Shown one piece after another: positions 5,193 through 7,243 of a stretch of DNA of 7,243 bases. Made by a program: the position numbers and the translations under genes. Each line of letters starts with the position of its first letter. The first letter of the stretch is position 1. Location of the stretch: the NCBI GenBank assembly GCA_020056025.1, contig JAGVIO010000042.1, forward strand, positions 1 to 7,243, given 5' to 3'. The notes beneath the pieces are model-generated. The model ran no database searches. It saw nothing but the letters and a program-made list of their open reading frames with translations, and was not told the DNA's origin. This stretch comes from an archaeon. GTDB taxonomy: Archaea > Nanobdellota > Nanobdellia > Woesearchaeales > WJKL01.

Positions 5193-5726
5193 ATGCCAGA
5201 ACTGTTAAAATCAAAAATAAGGACAATTCCCCACTGGCCAAAGCAAGGCATAATGTTCAGGGACATAACCACATTATTGAAAGATGCTCACGGCTTCAAC
5301 CATATGATAAACCTTCTCACAGAAAGATATGCAGGGAAAAAGATTGATGTAGTTGCAGGAATAGAATCAAGAGGTTTCATAATGGGCGCTGCTTTGGCAC
5401 ACAGATTAGGCATTGGCTTTGTTCCAATAAGAAAAAAAGGAAAACTGCCAGCAGAGGTTGTTTCTGAAGAATATGATTTGGAATATGGCAAAGACAGGAT
5501 TGAAGTTCATAAAGATGCAATAACAAAAGGAATGAAAGTTTTGCTTGTAGACGATCTTTTAGCCACTGGGGGTACCTCGGCTGCTGCAGCAAACCTAATC
5601 AAAAAGCTCGGCGGAGAAGTGTTTGAATGCTGCTTTGTAGTTGACCTCCCAGAACTTGGCGGAAAGAAGAAATTGGAGCAGAAAGGCTACAAGGTTTTCA
5701 ATTTGGTTGAATTTGAAGGAGAATAA
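5193..5726 (+). CDS. apt: Adenine phosphoribosyltransferase
   Basis: Cytosolic enzyme that joins adenine to PRPP giving AMP and pyrophosphate. At 177 aa it has the length of bacterial-type APT. IRTIPHWPKQGIMFRDIT (residues 9-26) is the standard APT opening with 'P.fP..GI.FrDiT'. VVAGIESRGFI (53-63) forms the loop with the conserved ESRGF. IRKKGKLP (79-86) is the flexible catalytic loop. VLLVDDLLATGGTS (116-129) is the PRPP-binding signature with Asp120-Asp121. The enzyme is adenine-type, not hypoxanthine/guanine-type, by this motif set. The ATG is 6 nt after the previous gene, with AGGTGA (5181-5186) as SD. It closes the operon that begins with the adenine-releasing phosphorylase, completing a salvage loop from MTA or adenosine to AMP. 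Confidence 0.96.
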   Translation: MPELLKSKIRTIPHWPKQGIMFRDITTLLKDAHGFNHMINLLTERYAGKKIDVVAGIESRGFIMGAALAHRLGIGFVPIRKKGKLPAEVVSEEYDLEYGKDRIEVHKDAITKGMKVLLVDDLLATGGTSAAAANLIKKLGGEVFECCFVVDLPELGGKKKLEQKGYKVFNLVEFEGE

Positions 5727-5739
5727 TTAAATCCTATCT

Positions 5740-5760
5740 ATAATTGATTTTTATTTTTTT
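5740..5760 (+). terminator. Probable T-tract terminator of the purine-salvage operon
   Basis: About 20 nt past the apt stop the + strand reads TTGATTTTTATTTTTTTC, an oligo-T stretch of the kind that ends archaeal transcripts, with no hairpin needed. It overlaps the last codons (Arg-Lys-Lys-stop) of the convergent gene, so two opposed transcripts end against each other here. Confidence 0.5.
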
Positions 5761-6020
5761 CTAAGAGGGTTCATAAAAGACTCTACGAGCTCATTGTCTG
5801 CTTCATTTTTCCAAGCAGAGATATATGTAAAAATCGGCTGCAAAACATCATAGCCAACTACAGCTATCGCGCTTACGAGCATGCTTTTTGCTATATTTGT
5901 CTGGTCGCAAACCCTTCTTACAAAGTCATCATCATTCTTATAGAAAACAGCACTTGCTATTGCATGATAGAATGGAAATGCAACACAAATGCTTTCAACA
6001 ATCTTTTCAATATTGTCCAT
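5751..6020 (-). CDS. Uncharacterised 89-aa protein
   Basis: I do not recognise this protein. It has an acidic N-terminus (MDNIEKIVESI), a moderately hydrophobic region with aromatic residues (VAFPFYHAIASAVFY, residues 13-27), a charged link (KNDDDFVRRVCDQT) and a second hydrophobic, mainly helical stretch SMLVSAIAVVGYDVLQPIF (46-64). It ends in a charged tail NEADNELVESFMNPLRKK. Neither stretch is clearly a membrane helix, so a small helical bundle is as likely as a membrane-associated protein. The start at 6020 is well supported: GGTGAT lies 4 nt upstream and a BRE/TATA element a further 30-50 nt. Such a strong initiation region argues that this is a real, well expressed gene. It faces the apt gene tail to tail and is 81 nt downstream of the thioredoxin-CcdA gene on the same strand. 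Confidence 0.7.
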   Translation of the reverse strand: MDNIEKIVESICVAFPFYHAIASAVFYKNDDDFVRRVCDQTNIAKSMLVSAIAVVGYDVLQPIFTYISAWKNEADNELVESFMNPLRKK

Positions 6021-6024
6021 TTAA

Positions 6025-6030
6025 ATCACC
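6025..6030 (-). promoter_or_regulatory. Shine-Dalgarno site of the 89-aa gene
   Basis: The minus strand reads GGTGAT, 4 nt before the ATG at 6020. This exact archaeal SD core fixes the start. Confidence 0.65.
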
Positions 6031-6060
6031 ATGATATCTATCAAAAGAACAACAGTGAGA

Positions 6061-6076
6061 TTTATAAAACTTTCGG
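6061..6076 (-). promoter_or_regulatory. Archaeal BRE/TATA promoter of the 89-aa gene
   Basis: The minus strand reads CCGAAAGTTTTATAAA: BRE-like CCGAAA followed directly by TTTTATAAA. A start about 25 nt downstream, near 6037, would give a leader of under 20 nt containing the SD. It is one of the clearest promoters in the window. Confidence 0.6.
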
Positions 6077-6101
6077 TTAAATAACTACTAAAAAGTACTG
6101 A

Positions 6102-7238
6102 CTAAACCCATCCAAGAATCATCAATATTCCAAGCACAGCCAAAACAACCCCTGCAATCAGATGCAATGTCTTGACATGCTTCTCTTTCCATCCGATAAC
6201 ATTGTCAACAGTAGAAAATCCAAAATAGACAAGCAATGTGACTAATATCATTGGCAGAACGAATATCACATTATAGAATATCAGCCAGGGGATTATTTTC
6301 ACAAAATCAAAAACAGAAAGAAGATTGCCGACTACAAAATAAGGCCCCATTGTGCATGGCATCAGGAACACAGTAACAAAAACACCTATGATGAATGCTC
6401 CCATCGGCCTGGTAATATTCTTAATCAAACCCTTTGCCATTGGCCTCATGAACATTGGCATCTCTGTCATGAAAGAGCCTGGCTTGTACTTTATAGCATC
6501 CTTGATATTCATAAATCCGATGAAGATTGCAAGGAAAGCAAAAATAAACCTTACATAGATTCTTGCTGCTTCAAAATAAGAGCCGATGAATTTGAAGGAC
6601 TGGATTATAATCAGGCCATAGATTATGTAAGTTATGAAAACAGCAAGAGTAAAAGCAAATCCTCCCAAAAGAACTTTTTTCTTCTTGGTAGGGTCATGCG
6701 CAAGCAGGGCAATCAATGCCATTGCTAATACCGCAAGCTCGCATGGATTTATAGAATCAGCAAATGCAAGCGCAATCACAGAAGCAAAAGTCAGCTTGCT
6801 CTTTGCATCTTCCTGGATCTGGCATTGTTTTATTGTTGCCAAAGGTGAATCACAGCATTTGTCAATGCATTCCTTTTGTATTTTTGACTCAATGTCAGGA
6901 ATCATCATCTCAGAAAAGCCGAATATGATCTCATTTCCGATGATTATCATCGGAACTCCTTTGAAGCTCTCACCATATTTCTCAGCCATGCCAACAGCAA
7001 GCTGTTGGTTTGTCTCATTGAAATAAACTTCAAATCCTACTGCATTTATGTTGTATTTTCCTTTCGCTTCATCAAGCCATTTCTCAAAATCAGCGCAGTG
7101 CGGGCATCCGTCTCCGTAGAAATATACAATGTCAATCGGCATATTGTCAGACGCACTTCCAAAAAGATCTTCTGCACACACAGAAACTGAACTAATTAAA
7201 ACCAATGCGAGAATGAATAATATAATTTTAGCCTTCAT
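6102..7238 (-). CDS. Exported thioredoxin-like domain fused to a CcdA/DsbD-type membrane electron transporter
   Basis: A 378-aa membrane thiol-disulfide protein. Residues 1-22 form a signal peptide (MKAKIILFILALVLISS..., likely cut after VCA). Residues 35-120 form a thioredoxin-like domain with VYFYGDGCPHC (Cys45, Cys48) and the cis-proline loop GVP (Pro96). A linker with four extra cysteines (124, 128, 129, 139) follows, then a CcdA/DsbD-like domain with about six membrane helices (roughly 152-179, 188-213, 228-246, 277-300, 314-338, 355-377). The two membrane cysteines are Cys166 (DSINPCELA) and Cys295 (FLMPCTMGP), in the classical helix 1/helix 4 positions. The expected job is to pass electrons from a cytosolic thiol donor through the membrane to the outside thioredoxin domain, reducing or handling disulfides of exported proteins. 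The start at 7238 is near the window edge, so its promoter is not visible. Read as complete. Confidence 0.88.
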   Translation of the reverse strand: MKAKIILFILALVLISSVSVCAEDLFGSASDNMPIDIVYFYGDGCPHCADFEKWLDEAKGKYNINAVGFEVYFNETNQQLAVGMAEKYGESFKGVPMIIIGNEIIFGFSEMMIPDIESKIQKECIDKCCDSPLATIKQCQIQEDAKSKLTFASVIALAFADSINPCELAVLAMALIALLAHDPTKKKKVLLGGFAFTLAVFITYIIYGLIIIQSFKFIGSYFEAARIYVRFIFAFLAIFIGFMNIKDAIKYKPGSFMTEMPMFMRPMAKGLIKNITRPMGAFIIGVFVTVFLMPCTMGPYFVVGNLLSVFDFVKIIPWLIFYNVIFVLPMILVTLLVYFGFSTVDNVIGWKEKHVKTLHLIAGVVLAVLGILMILGWV

Positions 7239-7243
7239 CTAAA

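Noticed and set aside
6086..6101. Possible terminator hairpin after the thioredoxin-CcdA gene (AGTACTTTTTAGTAGT on the minus strand)
   Set aside because: The inverted repeat is imperfect and the T-run is only five long. It is too weak to list as a feature.
6634..7026. 130-codon + strand frame
   Set aside because: Antisense to the thioredoxin-CcdA gene, with no initiation signal.
1..7243. CRISPR arrays, tRNA or rRNA genes, insertion sequences, long direct repeats
   Set aside because: Looked for by eye on both strands. No regularly spaced repeat, cloverleaf signature, transposase motif or terminal inverted repeat was found.

Overview
The window looks like a chromosomal segment of an AT-rich archaeon, most likely a DPANN lineage such as Woesearchaeota or Pacearchaeota. 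This is inferred from archaeal TATA/BRE-like promoters, GGTGA-type Shine-Dalgarno sites, short tightly packed genes, an archaeal-style MTA phosphorylase and several small lineage-type hypotheticals. No rRNA, tRNA, CRISPR array or transposase is visible. The phylum assignment rests on impression and was not computed.

Layout: (1) 2-160, + strand, the C-terminal tail of a gene cut by the window edge. (2) 239-1234, - strand, a bacterial-type glyceraldehyde-3-phosphate dehydrogenase with its own promoter near 1329-1346. (3) 1382-2413, - strand, a compact three-gene cassette: two small uncharacterised proteins (60 and 68 aa) followed by a 214-aa protein with the His...Cys signature of the caspase/gingipain-like (clan CD) fold. 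The genes are joined by a 1-nt gap and an ATGA overlap. (4) 2468-2887, - strand, a small protein with two membrane helices. Its start overlaps by ATGA the stop of an orphan reading frame (2884-3000) that reads like the extreme C-terminus of a type II restriction-modification methyltransferase. (5) 3033-5726, + strand, a five-gene operon: MTA/adenosine phosphorylase, Maf-like nucleotide pyrophosphatase, a Rossmann-like nucleoside deoxyribosyltransferase/nucleosidase relative, an unknown 140-aa protein and adenine phosphoribosyltransferase. (6) 5751-6020, - strand, an unknown 89-aa protein with a clear promoter and SD. (7) 6102-7238, - strand, an exported thioredoxin domain fused to a CcdA/DsbD-like six-helix membrane domain.

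How the genes work together: the + strand operon forms a plausible adenine salvage loop. A phosphorylase splits adenine from MTA or adenosine and APT converts the adenine to AMP, while Maf and the nucleosidase-like protein would clean up abnormal nucleotides. The strongest candidate for an undescribed system is the three-gene protease-like cassette at 1382-2413. It lies next to a decayed restriction-modification fragment and a stray membrane protein, an arrangement that suggests a small conflict or defence hotspot between housekeeping genes.
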